DNA from: an uncultured Muribaculum sp. | Lineage (GTDB): Bacteria > Bacteroidota > Bacteroidia > Bacteroidales > Muribaculaceae | NCBI GenBank assembly: GCA_910589555.1 | Contig: CAJUTE010000005.1 | Coordinates: forward strand, 40,768-104,767 | Direction of reading: 5' to 3' | DNA length: 64,000 bases | Shown here: one piece after another, positions 9,801 through 17,703 of the stretch | Numbering within the stretch: position 1 is the stretch's first letter | Layout of the letters: each line of letters starts with the position of its first letter | The notes under the pieces: generated by a model | Seen by the model: the letters and a program-made list of their open reading frames with translations, nothing else | The model's database searches: none | What the model was told of the DNA's origin: nothing | Program-made: the position numbers and the translations under genes

Positions 9801-11439
9801 GCGAATAACCCGGATGTGACTGTATCAGATGCAGAGCATGAGGATTGAAGTCCTTCACATAGCCTTCGACATCACACGTGAGCATCTTCTCGGAAAAGTC
9901 AGCCCACCCTTCAAGCTTCACCTTCACATTGTCATCATCCACGGTAAAGGCTCCGTCAATGCGCCGTTTATCGACATTGCCATGGAAAGTGGCATTGCCA
10001 TATTCATAATCTTTGAAGATAAACCGGTCAAGATTTATGTCAAAGTCGCCATTCACTTCCCCGCCTTTCAAAACAGCATCGGCGTCGATGCTTGCCGACA
10101 ATGTCCCGAAATCTTTCTTATCAAGAAGCGTACCAAGATCAAAAGAATCGATATCGATGTTTCCGAGCAGGAAACGACTGCCTGTAATTGAATCAAGGCG
10201 ATAGGCGGCATCGACATCCACCGAACCGATCGCAGTGGCAAGATGCCCGTCGCATACAGCTTCGTTAAGTTTTCCGTCGAAAACTCCACTGTACCGGAAA
10301 TCACCCACACGTGAAATCAATCCGAGCAGATTGCGGTTGTCACCAACAAACGACGTTATCAACGGCAAATAGCGCGATGGCTTCACCGACAACTCCATTT
10401 CCGGCAACTCAACCTCAAGGGCTTTTATGTCTGGCAAACCAGACACTTTTCCTTTGAGCTGAAAATCTATGCCTCCATTGGGGGTTTGTGCCGAAAATGA
10501 GTGTACATCCAAATCCGATATGCGCCCCGACATCTTGCCATTCAACGCAAGCGACACCCACTGGGCGTCAAGCTGCGGCACAAAAGGCACGGCGTCGGAA
10601 GTGGATATCCGGCTTCCGGGAAGAAACTCAAGTTCTACGGGAATGTCAAATATCTCCTTGCCCAAATTTTTGAGACTGCTGCAATGCAACGCGATAGGGC
10701 CGAGAGCTATTCTTGATTCCGAGAGCTTCAAGTCAAAATCATCCACAGCCACAAGCGTGTCGGTGATCAAGATTTTTCCGCTAAGCGACTCAACATACAA
10801 CCCCGACCGCTCTTTCAGCGCGATACGCTTCAAGTCGATGCGGTAATTGTCATTCCTTATCTCCGGAAGATATATGTCGGCTTTAATATCGCTTATCTCG
10901 ATGTGATTTTTATCAAACCGATTAAGATGCGGCTCAGAAAGCACATCATACCTTATGCCGGCTTTTCGGATTACGATATTGTTTATGCGCAAATCATACT
11001 GAGCAGGCGGCTTATTATCATCCTTTGACGACAAACGGTCAATGATGGGCTGTATATTGAGCGGCGCGTTGGCAGAATCTTTCCATAACCGAGCCTCAAG
11101 CCCGAGAATCTCAGCATAAGAAAAGATGAGCCGGCGTTTTACCAACAGCTTCGACATGACAATCCTCGCTCCTATGCGGTCAGCGCGCAGAATGGTGTCA
11201 TTGAGAGAATCACGCACGATTACATTCTTGAGCGTCAACTTATTGAATGGAGCAAAATCGACATTGCCTATCTCCACATCAGCTCCAAGCAACTTGCTCA
11301 ATTCATTTTCGGCAATATCTCCCACTCCCCGCTGCACTCCGCTTACCGACAATACCAGATACAACACCAATGGACCGATAATCGCAAATGCGAATACAGT
11401 CACAAACAGCGCCCTGAGTATGTTGTAGATTTTTGTCAT
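6877..11439 (-). CDS. tamB: TamB-like translocation/assembly module protein (1520 aa)
   Basis: One N-terminal transmembrane anchor (ILRALFVTVFAFAIIGPLVLYLVLS, residues 7-31) is followed by about 1300 residues of beta-strand repeats in the AsmA/TamB style (LKNVIVRD near residue 70 is the usual entry) and a C-terminal TamB/DUF490 domain (about 1130-1490; IDVNVDI, GTYTLTQGSYNFTLQDIIKKDFTI, GDPLDAVLDIQAVYSV). The family spans the periplasm and is linked to outer-membrane protein assembly and phospholipid transport. The tail ends in a Lys-rich, low-complexity stretch. The tsaD gene is divergent, 93 bp away; a -7 element for this gene lies at 11452-11459. Confidence 0.88.
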   Translation of the reverse strand: MTKIYNILRALFVTVFAFAIIGPLVLYLVLSVSGVQRGVGDIAENELSKLLGADVEIGNVDFAPFNKLTLKNVIVRDSLNDTILRADRIGARIVMSKLLVKRRLIFSYAEILGLEARLWKDSANAPLNIQPIIDRLSSKDDNKPPAQYDLRINNIVIRKAGIRYDVLSEPHLNRFDKNHIEISDIKADIYLPEIRNDNYRIDLKRIALKERSGLYVESLSGKILITDTLVAVDDFDLKLSESRIALGPIALHCSSLKNLGKEIFDIPVELEFLPGSRISTSDAVPFVPQLDAQWVSLALNGKMSGRISDLDVHSFSAQTPNGGIDFQLKGKVSGLPDIKALEVELPEMELSVKPSRYLPLITSFVGDNRNLLGLISRVGDFRYSGVFDGKLNEAVCDGHLATAIGSVDVDAAYRLDSITGSRFLLGNIDIDSFDLGTLLDKKDFGTLSASIDADAVLKGGEVNGDFDINLDRFIFKDYEYGNATFHGNVDKRRIDGAFTVDDDNVKVKLEGWADFSEKMLTCDVEGYVKDFNPHALHLIQSHPGYSLASDIDVKIKGHNPDHADGKAELSRLSFKDAAGNGVGLSHLTLLASGTTTPQFIVLRSDIFEGQLSGHYRFKDIVPAGKHLLYAVFPALIPAGEYVPDEDNNVDLTLNFELRENDITNKWLEFFKSPVKVLHPVTIESTLNTATRNMRLTVDAPYLLKKDKFIDKTSLQFNVDGEEGAADLFLTTLYPTKNGAATLEVTGHGRNDVLDSQIAWDIEGKRRFDGLIGLSTLFKECKFGGIDVNVGIQKSHFVINDTAWVVQPASVDIAHGKIHVNDIDVGRSGQFVKISGVVSDNPDDVLTLNLNAMSLDYVFETLAISNVDFGGTATGDFYARNLMSKEPRLDTPNLHVKDFCYNKSLLGDADIVSRWDNDRKGVTIDADILQPNGRRSAVNGIIYPMAEALDFRFKADKLDVGFMKPYMEAFTSSVSGYASGDARLFGTFKLIDMTGEIYAEDLKLKLDITNTYYSTTDSIHLTPGRISFGDVTLYDDYGNKAKLDGWVTHECFKRPEFEFRVSNARNFLCFDVTKNINPVWFGKVFCNGMALIKGVPGFIDVNVDISTAPKSEFHFVLSDTEAADEYTFMTFNDRDALTGDLLLSVEDPRAASIKRLKEHYERLRREEENPSVYRVNLQVEANPNGEMVLVLDPEGGDQMKARGNGNLRIEYNSTNDDMLMYGTYTLTQGSYNFTLQDIIKKDFTIKPGSSIAFHGDPLDAVLDIQAVYSVNANLSDLDESFLQDRELTRTNVPVHALLKVSGDMQQPDINFDLEFPTLTQDTYRKVKSIVSTEEMMNRQIIYLLALNRFYTPDYMASTTKGNELVSVASSTISSQLTSMLGQLSDNWTIAPNIRSDRGDFSDMEVDLALSSYLLDNRLLFNGNFGYRDNAMSNNNSFIGDFDLEYLLNKSGNIRLKAYNRYNDQNYYLRSAQTTQGVGVVFKRDFDDIFSFWKRLRRKYKQKKASKEKDSSSTVEPAAKEP

Positions 11440-11451
11440 ATAATATTATTG

Positions 11452-11459
11452 CAAAATTA
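11452..11459 (-). promoter_or_regulatory. -7 element for the tamB-like gene
   Basis: On the minus strand the sequence reads TAATTTTG, matching the Bacteroidetes TAnnTTTG -7 consensus, 13 bp before the tamB start. A well-placed -33 TTTG is not seen. Confidence 0.4.
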
Positions 11460-11484
11460 AGCATTTTTTTCTCCTCTTAGGCGC

Positions 11485-11511
11485 TTGTTTCAAAAATTCT
11501 GGCTAAGTTTG
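11485..11511 (+). promoter_or_regulatory. Promoter of tsaD
   Basis: TAAGTTTG at 11504-11511 matches the TAnnTTTG -7 consensus, with TTGTTTC at 11485-11491 as a possible -33 element. It lies 22 bp upstream of the chosen tsaD start and rules out an earlier in-frame ATG at 11485, which would fall inside the promoter. Confidence 0.55.
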
Positions 11512-11532
11512 CACTCTAAAACAAGACTTTTT

Positions 11533-12549
11533 ATGAGCACAATAATATTGGGGATTGAATCATCATGCGATGACACATCGGCTGCCGTCATAAAAGACGG
11601 AATCCTTCTGAGCAATGTCATTGCAAGTCAGAAAGTGCACGAGGAATATGGAGGCGTAGTCCCTGAACTCGCATCGAGGGCACACCAGCAAAACATAGTG
11701 CCGGTGGTGGACACGGCTATAAAGCGTGCGGGAATCGACAAGAGCGAAATTTCCGCCATCGCATTTACCCGCGGTCCGGGCTTGCTCGGCTCGCTGCTCG
11801 TTGGCACTTCATTCGCTAAAGGCCTCTCACTGGGACTGAACATTCCGCTTGTAGATGTGAACCATCTCCACGGTCACGTGCTGTCGCATTTTGTGAAAAG
11901 ACAGGAATCTGACACTGTTCCGGAATTTCCTTATCTATGCCTACTTATTTCAGGTGGCAATTCACAGCTCATCCACGTGCGCAGCCCTTACGACATGGAG
12001 GTGATAGGAAAAACCATCGACGATGCTGCCGGCGAAGCTTTCGACAAGTGTGCCAAAGTCATGGGACTCCCTTATCCCGGAGGTCCGCACATTGACCGTC
12101 TTGCCGCTGAAGGCGACGCTTCGCGGTTCAAATTCTCAAAGCCCCACATCCAGGGCCTCGACTACAGTTTCAGCGGATTGAAGACCTCGTTTCTGTACAC
12201 ACTGCGTGACAATCTTAAGACCGATCCCGATTTTATCGAGAAGAATAAAGCCGATCTTGCGGCATCGCTCCAACGCACAATTATCGAAATACTACTTGAC
12301 AAACTAAAAAAAGCGGTGAAACTCACCGGAGTCTCTACTGTTGCAATAGGCGGAGGCGTGTCGGCTAACTCAGGTGTGCGCGAGGCTATAGCCGAATATT
12401 GCCGAAAGAATTCGCTGAACGCATTCATCCCGGAAAGAGCATTCACCACCGACAATGCTGCCATGGTGGCTATTGCCGGATATTTCAAATATCTGAATCA
12501 GGATTTCTGCAAACTTGATGAAGCTCCTTATGCGAGAGTCACAATTTAA
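11533..12549 (+). CDS. tsaD: tRNA N6-threonylcarbamoyladenosine transferase TsaD
   Basis: Starting at ATG 11533 gives 338 residues, the normal TsaD length, opening with MSTIILGIESSCDDTSAAV. Metal-binding HLHGH (HxxxH, near residue 112), the GGNSQL loop, GGPHIDRLA and the ASKH-type GGGVSANSGVR motif are present. The enzyme transfers threonylcarbamoyl to A37 of ANN-decoding tRNAs, with TsaB/C/E encoded elsewhere. The gene leads a tightly packed plus-strand run into cinA, the beta-lactamase and the cob genes. Interestingly MtaB, which also modifies A37 of this tRNA class, is encoded later in the window. Confidence 0.95.
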   Translation: MSTIILGIESSCDDTSAAVIKDGILLSNVIASQKVHEEYGGVVPELASRAHQQNIVPVVDTAIKRAGIDKSEISAIAFTRGPGLLGSLLVGTSFAKGLSLGLNIPLVDVNHLHGHVLSHFVKRQESDTVPEFPYLCLLISGGNSQLIHVRSPYDMEVIGKTIDDAAGEAFDKCAKVMGLPYPGGPHIDRLAAEGDASRFKFSKPHIQGLDYSFSGLKTSFLYTLRDNLKTDPDFIEKNKADLAASLQRTIIEILLDKLKKAVKLTGVSTVAIGGGVSANSGVREAIAEYCRKNSLNAFIPERAFTTDNAAMVAIAGYFKYLNQDFCKLDEAPYARVTI

Positions 12550-12577
12550 AACCCGTTAATAACAACACATAACCACA

Positions 12578-13840
12578 ATGCAAGTATCAATAGTCGTAAT
12601 AGGTAAAGAACTGCTGTTAGGACAGGTGATCGATACCAACTCTTCCGACATATCACATCGTCTCGATCCTCTTGGGTGGCAAGTAGGCGACATACAGACA
12701 GTCGATGATGACGCTTATCAAATAACCCGTGCCATAGACCGCGCTTTTGAGTCGAGCGACGTTGTCATAACTACCGGCGGACTCGGACCCACGAAAGATG
12801 ACATAACCAAGCAGACACTCTGCAACTATTTTGGCGGAGAACTCGTGCATGACGCTTCAGTGCTGGAAACAGTGAAACGCGTCATCGCGCGTCGCGGACT
12901 CGAACTAAATGACCTCACCGCCAAGCAAGCTATGGTGCCTTCGTCGTGCCGTGTGATACAAAACGAGGTAGGCACAGCTCCCATCATGTGGTTTGAGCGC
13001 GACGGCAAAGTCTTGGTGACACTGCCGGGAGTGCCATTTGAGACTCGCGAGATGCTCGACCGCCAAGTGATTCCGCAACTCATCAAGCGCTTTCCTTCAA
13101 AAATGAATTACGAGCACCGCACGGTAATGGTGGTGGGATACAGCGAATCGCTTCTCGCCATGAAGATTGAAGAGTGGGAAAACTCCCTGCCTCCATATCT
13201 TCATCTTGCCTATCTTCCTAAACCTGGGCTTGTGAGACTTCGCATCGATGGAGCTCACACCGACAATCCGCTTCTCATAAGCGAGATAAACCACTATCAC
13301 TCCATGCTGTGCAATCTGCTTGGCGAAAATGTGCTATGCAATGCCGACATCCCGGTCGAAGAGATTCTGCTACAGGAATTGGAGGCGCGCGGATTGTCAA
13401 TCGCAACAGCCGAAAGCTGCACAGGCGGCAACATAGCCCATCTGCTCACATCTGTGCCGGGGAGCTCGAAAGTTTTCAACGGAAGTGTCGTGGCATACTC
13501 TAATGAAGTTAAAGAGCATTTGCTCGGAGTGAACGCCGACACCCTTGCCGCTCATGGAGCTGTAAGCATCCCGGTAGTTGAAGAGATGGCGACAGGAGCT
13601 TGCAAAGCGCTCGGCACCGATTGCGCGATAGCCACATCGGGCATAGCAGGACCTTCGGGAGCAACCGACGGAAAACCTGTCGGAACCGTGTGCATCGCCA
13701 TCAAGACTCCCGAAGAGATTTTCTCGTTCACCCATCATTTTCCGGGCAACAGGCAGCGTGTCATCATCCGTGCGTCAATGACAGCGATGATCGCCGCGAT
13801 AGAGAAGATAAGAGCGCTCCCCCGCTACTCAGTAGAATAA
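12578..13840 (+). CDS. cinA: CinA family protein (nicotinamide-nucleotide amidase type)
   Basis: A 420-residue two-domain protein. The N-terminal MoCF-like domain (residues 1-170) has IGKELLLGQVIDTNS and TTGGLGPTKDD; a linker follows, then the C-terminal amidase domain (about 265-415) with IATAESCTGGNIAHLLTSVPGSS and ATSGIAGPSGATDGKPVGTV. Such proteins deamidate nicotinamide mononucleotide for NAD recycling and may also hydrolyse ADP-ribose; the historical competence link is not implied. It sits 28 bp after tsaD and 14 bp before the beta-lactamase gene. Confidence 0.92.
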   Translation: MQVSIVVIGKELLLGQVIDTNSSDISHRLDPLGWQVGDIQTVDDDAYQITRAIDRAFESSDVVITTGGLGPTKDDITKQTLCNYFGGELVHDASVLETVKRVIARRGLELNDLTAKQAMVPSSCRVIQNEVGTAPIMWFERDGKVLVTLPGVPFETREMLDRQVIPQLIKRFPSKMNYEHRTVMVVGYSESLLAMKIEEWENSLPPYLHLAYLPKPGLVRLRIDGAHTDNPLLISEINHYHSMLCNLLGENVLCNADIPVEEILLQELEARGLSIATAESCTGGNIAHLLTSVPGSSKVFNGSVVAYSNEVKEHLLGVNADTLAAHGAVSIPVVEEMATGACKALGTDCAIATSGIAGPSGATDGKPVGTVCIAIKTPEEIFSFTHHFPGNRQRVIIRASMTAMIAAIEKIRALPRYSVE

Positions 13841-13854
13841 CATCAGGCTCAACC

Positions 13855-14763
13855 ATGACTACCCTACGATTATACTTATTTTTAGCGGCGGTCTCCCTAT
13901 TGATTGCCGGATGTTCTGACAAAAACAGATACAGCACTCTCCAACGGGATCTCAAAGCTTACGCCGACAGTTGCCGGGCTGAAGTCGGGATTGCCGTGAT
14001 AATTGACGGCAAAGACACAGTAGCCGTAAATTGCGACAAGCAATACCCCATGATGAGTGTGGTCAAATTCCCTCAGGCGCTCGCCGTGGCAAACTTTGCC
14101 GAAAACCGTGGCATACTGCTTGACGACAGCATCGACATTTACGAAGGGGAGATTCTCTCTGACACTTACAGCCCCATGCGCGAGCGTTACGGAACCGGAG
14201 CATTGAAATTGCCCCTTCATGAGTTGCTGGCGTTCTCGCTGCAGCAGAGCGACAATAACGCCTGCGACATTCTGTTTCGCCTAATCGGCGGTCCCTCTGC
14301 CACCCGTCATTACCTTGATTCAATCGGAATAAATGGAGTGGACATAGTCGCTACGGAAGCTGATATGCACGCCGATCTCGACATGTGTTATCAAAACTCA
14401 GCCGACCCTCTGGCTATGGCTGGATTGCTCGAAATATTCTCCACGGCTATAGGATGGCAATCGCCGGCAATGCACACCATATTTAACCTTATGACCACCT
14501 GTGCCACCGGAGATGACCGCCTTGCAGCGCCACTGTCAGCTACAAATGCCACTATAGGGCACAAAACCGGCACCGGCGATAAAAATGCCAACGGCGAAAT
14601 AATAGGGCTGAATGATGTGGGATTCGTGTTTCTGCCAAACGGCCACCGCTACTGCATAGCAGTGTTCATCAAAGATTCCAAAGAGAGTCAGCAAAAGACT
14701 TCGGCAATGATAGCCCGCATTTCTGAAATAGTGTACCAAGCATTGACTGAACCGGAAAATTAA
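13855..14763 (+). CDS. Class A beta-lactamase, subclass A2-like, lipoprotein
   Basis: From ATG 13855 the 302-residue product has a lipoprotein signal (LLIAGC, Cys about 20). Catalytic motifs are all visible: S-x-x-K as MMSVVKFP (about 63-70), SDN in QQSDNNACD (about 133), the A2-type omega-loop TEADM with its Glu (about 164), and KTG in GHKTGTGDKNANG (about 240). The C-terminal pattern LNDVGFV and IAVFIKDSKES resembles CfxA/CepA enzymes of Bacteroidales. It should hydrolyse beta-lactams, probably cephalosporins, at the envelope. It is embedded between cinA and cobU with gaps of 14 and 5 bp. Substrate range cannot be read from sequence. Confidence 0.88.
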   Translation: MTTLRLYLFLAAVSLLIAGCSDKNRYSTLQRDLKAYADSCRAEVGIAVIIDGKDTVAVNCDKQYPMMSVVKFPQALAVANFAENRGILLDDSIDIYEGEILSDTYSPMRERYGTGALKLPLHELLAFSLQQSDNNACDILFRLIGGPSATRHYLDSIGINGVDIVATEADMHADLDMCYQNSADPLAMAGLLEIFSTAIGWQSPAMHTIFNLMTTCATGDDRLAAPLSATNATIGHKTGTGDKNANGEIIGLNDVGFVFLPNGHRYCIAVFIKDSKESQQKTSAMIARISEIVYQALTEPEN

Positions 14764-14768
14764 TTTTG

Positions 14769-15284
14769 ATGGAAAAGAGCAGGATAATACTGGTCACCGG
14801 AGGACAACGCTCAGGGAAAAGCGTTTTTGCTGAAAATCTTGCGTTGCGTCTATCCCCAACTCCGGTTTACATTGCCACGGCACAAGTGCTCGATGATGAG
14901 TTTCGGCACCGTGTGGCGATTCATCAGCAACGTCGCGGTCCGCAATGGACCAACATCGAGGAACCTCTATCCCTGTCGCGTCTCGATGTCAACGGAAGAA
15001 CCGTGCTGATAGACTGCGTCACGCTTTGGGCAACCAATATGTTTTTCGCCAACGGCGATGACATTGATGCCGCCGCACGCGCTATGAAAGAGGAATTTGA
15101 CAAGTTCACCTCGCAAAATGCCACGTTTATCTTCGTCACCACCGAGACCGGACTTGGTGGCACAAGCGAGAATCCCATGCAACGCCGATTCAACGATCTT
15201 CAAGGTGAAATCAACCAATATATCGCCTCAAAAGCCGATGAAGTTCATCTCGTAATCTCAGGTATAGATGTGAAAATAAAATGA
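14769..15284 (+). CDS. cobU: Adenosylcobinamide kinase / adenosylcobinamide-phosphate guanylyltransferase
   Basis: The first ATG (14769), immediately after a TTG, gives 171 residues. The P-loop VTGGQRSGKSVFAE lies at residues 7-20, followed by YIATAQVLDDEFRHRV, containing the His that carries the GMP intermediate, and later TVLIDCVTLWATN. CobU phosphorylates adenosylcobinamide and converts it to adenosylcobinamide-GDP. The gene starts 5 bp after the beta-lactamase stop and overlaps cobT by 4 bp (ATGA), so coupling within the cob run is tight. Confidence 0.93.
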   Translation: MEKSRIILVTGGQRSGKSVFAENLALRLSPTPVYIATAQVLDDEFRHRVAIHQQRRGPQWTNIEEPLSLSRLDVNGRTVLIDCVTLWATNMFFANGDDIDAAARAMKEEFDKFTSQNATFIFVTTETGLGGTSENPMQRRFNDLQGEINQYIASKADEVHLVISGIDVKIK

Positions 15285-16330
15285 AACAGTTCAATATAAC
15301 CCCAATAGCCAAGGACCTTCGTCCGGCACTACTTGAAAAAATAGACAATCTCACAAAGCCCAAGGGTTCATTAGGACGCCTTGAAGAGCTTGCACTCAAA
15401 ATAGGGATGATCCAGCACACGCTGACCCCCGAGCTGCGCAACCCACACAACATCCTCTTCGCAGCCGACCACGGCATTATCGAAGAGGGTGTGACCGTAT
15501 CTCCTAAAGAAGTGACCTGGCAGCAACTCAGCCACTTCTCAAAGGGCGGAGCAGGAATAAATTTCCTATGCGACCAGAACGGGTTTAAACTGGTGCTCGT
15601 CGACGCCGGAGTGGACTACGACATACCCGCAGGCCACGGCATAATAGACCGTAAGATACGCCGCTCAACACGCAATTTCCTGCATGAGCGCGCCATGACT
15701 GCCGACGAGCTTGACCGATGCCTTCAAGAGGGAGCCAACACAGTCTACGAAGTGCATGCTGCCGGATGTAACATAGTAAGTTTCGGAGAGATGGGAAGCG
15801 GCAACACATCATCGTCATCGATGTGGATGCACCTGTTCACCGGAATACCGCTCGCCGACTGCATCGGTGCCGGCGCCGGGCTTGACAATGACGGCATCCG
15901 ACACAAATATGATGTGTTGAGCCGCGCACTTGCCAAGTTCAAGAGCGAAACTCCCGATGCCGGCAATCCTGAGGAGATCATGACATGGTTTGGCGGCTAT
16001 GAGCTGGCGATGGCTGTAGGCGGAATGCTGAGAGCTGCGGAACTTGGCATGATTGTGCTTGTCGACGGATTTATCATGACCGCCTGCGCGCTTGCCGCGT
16101 CCAAATTATATCCGGAAATGCTTGACTACTGTATCTTCGGACACCAAGGCGATGAGTCGGGACACAAACTCATGTTGCGGCATCTCAATGTGAGAGCGTT
16201 GCTGCACCTTGACCTGCGTCTTGGCGAGGGGAGCGGGGCCGTGTGTGCCTACCCCATCGTCATGTCGGCGGTCAACATGATAAACAACATGGATTCATTC
16301 AGCTCGGTAAATGTCACTAAATACTTCTAA
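15281..16330 (+). CDS. cobT: Nicotinate-nucleotide--dimethylbenzimidazole phosphoribosyltransferase
   Basis: A 349-residue CobT with TKPKGSLGRLEELA (about 25-38), AADHGIIEEGV, GEMGSGNTSSSS (about 168) and the catalytic-Glu motif LGEGSGAV near the C-terminus (about 313-320). It activates the lower-ligand base to alpha-ribazole phosphate for the nucleotide loop of cobalamin. The base it prefers cannot be told from the sequence. It overlaps cobU and is followed by cobS after 3 bp. Confidence 0.95.
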   Translation: MKQFNITPIAKDLRPALLEKIDNLTKPKGSLGRLEELALKIGMIQHTLTPELRNPHNILFAADHGIIEEGVTVSPKEVTWQQLSHFSKGGAGINFLCDQNGFKLVLVDAGVDYDIPAGHGIIDRKIRRSTRNFLHERAMTADELDRCLQEGANTVYEVHAAGCNIVSFGEMGSGNTSSSSMWMHLFTGIPLADCIGAGAGLDNDGIRHKYDVLSRALAKFKSETPDAGNPEEIMTWFGGYELAMAVGGMLRAAELGMIVLVDGFIMTACALAASKLYPEMLDYCIFGHQGDESGHKLMLRHLNVRALLHLDLRLGEGSGAVCAYPIVMSAVNMINNMDSFSSVNVTKYF

Positions 16331-16333
16331 CCC

Positions 16334-17092
16334 GTGAAAGAACTGCTTGCCGCCGTCATTTTCTTCACCCGCCTGCCACTGTGGCGGGTGTGTCAACTCC
16401 CTGCCGAGGCATTTAAAAATGTAGTTCCCTACTGGAGTTATGTGGGATGGCTTACCGGAGGAATCATGGCGTTGACATATATTGCGGCGTCAGTGCTATT
16501 CCCCATGTCGATAGCGCTTATCTTGGCAATTCTATCACGCCTGCTGCTCACCGGCGCTCTTCATGAAGACGGGCTCGCTGACTTCTGCGACGGTTTCGGT
16601 GGCGGCAGAGATGACCGCGACCGCATTCTCGCCATCATGAAAGACAGCCACATAGGCACCTATGGCGTGATAGGGCTCATCATCTACTACATGACGTGCT
16701 ACATGTGCCTGCTGGAGATGCCGGCATGGTTGGTGCCGGCAATACTTATAGGCGGCGATGCATGGAGCAAATTCTGCTCGGCACAGATCATCAATTTTCT
16801 TCCTTACGCCCGCAAAGAGAACGAAGCTAAAAACAAAACCGTGTATGACCGCATGACCGTCAGGCTGTTTTGCCTGTCATTTATAGGCGGAGCGCTCCCA
16901 TTGTTATTCCTACCGGTGGAAATGCTTCCGGCACTTGTGCTTCCTGCAATCACATCAGCATTGATGATACTGACCATGCGGCGACGTATAGGAGGTTATA
17001 CCGGCGACTGCTGCGGCGCCACGTTTCTCATCAGCGAACTCTCTTTTTATGCCGGCACGCTCATAATTCTACAATTCAGCCCCGTGATATGA
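16334..17092 (+). CDS. cobS: Adenosylcobinamide-GDP ribazoletransferase (cobalamin synthase)
   Basis: The start is a GTG at 16334, 3 bp after the cobT stop; the protein then reads (M)KELLAAVIFFTRLPL, the typical CobS N-terminus. About six hydrophobic segments place it in the inner membrane. The substrate motif DGLADFCDGFGGGRD is at about residues 78-92, and GGYTGDCCGA occurs near 222. It joins adenosylcobinamide-GDP with alpha-ribazole to complete cobalamin (or its phosphate). Its stop overlaps cobC by 4 bp. Confidence 0.94.
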   Translation: MKELLAAVIFFTRLPLWRVCQLPAEAFKNVVPYWSYVGWLTGGIMALTYIAASVLFPMSIALILAILSRLLLTGALHEDGLADFCDGFGGGRDDRDRILAIMKDSHIGTYGVIGLIIYYMTCYMCLLEMPAWLVPAILIGGDAWSKFCSAQIINFLPYARKENEAKNKTVYDRMTVRLFCLSFIGGALPLLFLPVEMLPALVLPAITSALMILTMRRRIGGYTGDCCGATFLISELSFYAGTLIILQFSPVI

Positions 17093-17613
17093 AACTGCTG
17101 TTCATACGCCACACTTCAGTCGCTGTGCCCAAAGGGATGTGCTACGGACAGACCGATGTAAAACTTTCCGACACTTTCCCCGAGGAAGCGGCGGCAGTAA
17201 ACCATAGTTTGTCCAAATACAACATTGATGCCGCCTACACCAGCCCGCTGTCACGATGTGTGAAACTTGCCGCAGTCTGCGGCTTTCCCGATGCGATAAA
17301 AGACAACCGGCTTATGGAAATGAATTTCGGAGACTGGGAAATGCAGCGCTATGATGAGATTTCTGATCCACGGCTGCAAACATGGTTTGACGACTATATA
17401 AATGTCAAGGCTACCGCAGGAGAGTCATTCATGGACCAGCGACACCGGTTCCAATCCTTCATATCGTCACTGCCTCACGACAATGCCACAGTCGCTGTTT
17501 TCACCCATGCCGGAATCCTCATACAAGCAATGACCACCATCCTCGGACATTCAATTGACGAAGCATTTGCCGCTCAACCGCCCTACGGCTCCATAATCGA
17601 AGCCGAAATTTAA
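17089..17613 (+). CDS. cobC: Alpha-ribazole phosphatase-like histidine phosphatase
   Basis: The ATG at 17089 overlaps the cobS stop (ATGA) and gives 174 residues. The phosphohistidine motif is FIRHTS rather than RHG, as common in CobC; YTSPLSRCVKLA, EMNFGDWE and FTHAGIL (second catalytic His) are present. CobC removes the phosphate from alpha-ribazole phosphate or cobalamin phosphate. Genomic position at the end of cobU-T-S supports this role over a general phosphoglycerate mutase-like enzyme. A new promoter follows for the next gene. Confidence 0.88.
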   Translation: MKLLFIRHTSVAVPKGMCYGQTDVKLSDTFPEEAAAVNHSLSKYNIDAAYTSPLSRCVKLAAVCGFPDAIKDNRLMEMNFGDWEMQRYDEISDPRLQTWFDDYINVKATAGESFMDQRHRFQSFISSLPHDNATVAVFTHAGILIQAMTTILGHSIDEAFAAQPPYGSIIEAEI

Positions 17614-17630
17614 CGATATGTTGTTAAATA

Positions 17631-17662
17631 TTTGGAACAATAGATAATATTCATTACATTTG
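17631..17662 (+). promoter_or_regulatory. Bacteroidetes-type promoter for the secreted 252-aa gene
   Basis: TTTG at 17631-17634 and TACATTTG at 17655-17662 are separated by 20 nt, a textbook match to the Bacteroidetes primary-sigma consensus. The ATG of the next gene is 42 bp downstream of the -7 element. Confidence 0.75.
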
Positions 17663-17703
17663 TGAACTTTTAATACCAATTTTTTTTTACTAAACTCACT
17701 TAC

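Noticed and set aside
11485..11532. Earlier in-frame start for tsaD
   Set aside because: It overlaps the predicted promoter, and the added residues are not part of the family.
13600..13854. Longer N-terminus for the beta-lactamase
   Set aside because: It would overlap cinA by 240 bp in another frame and lose the lipoprotein signal at the start.
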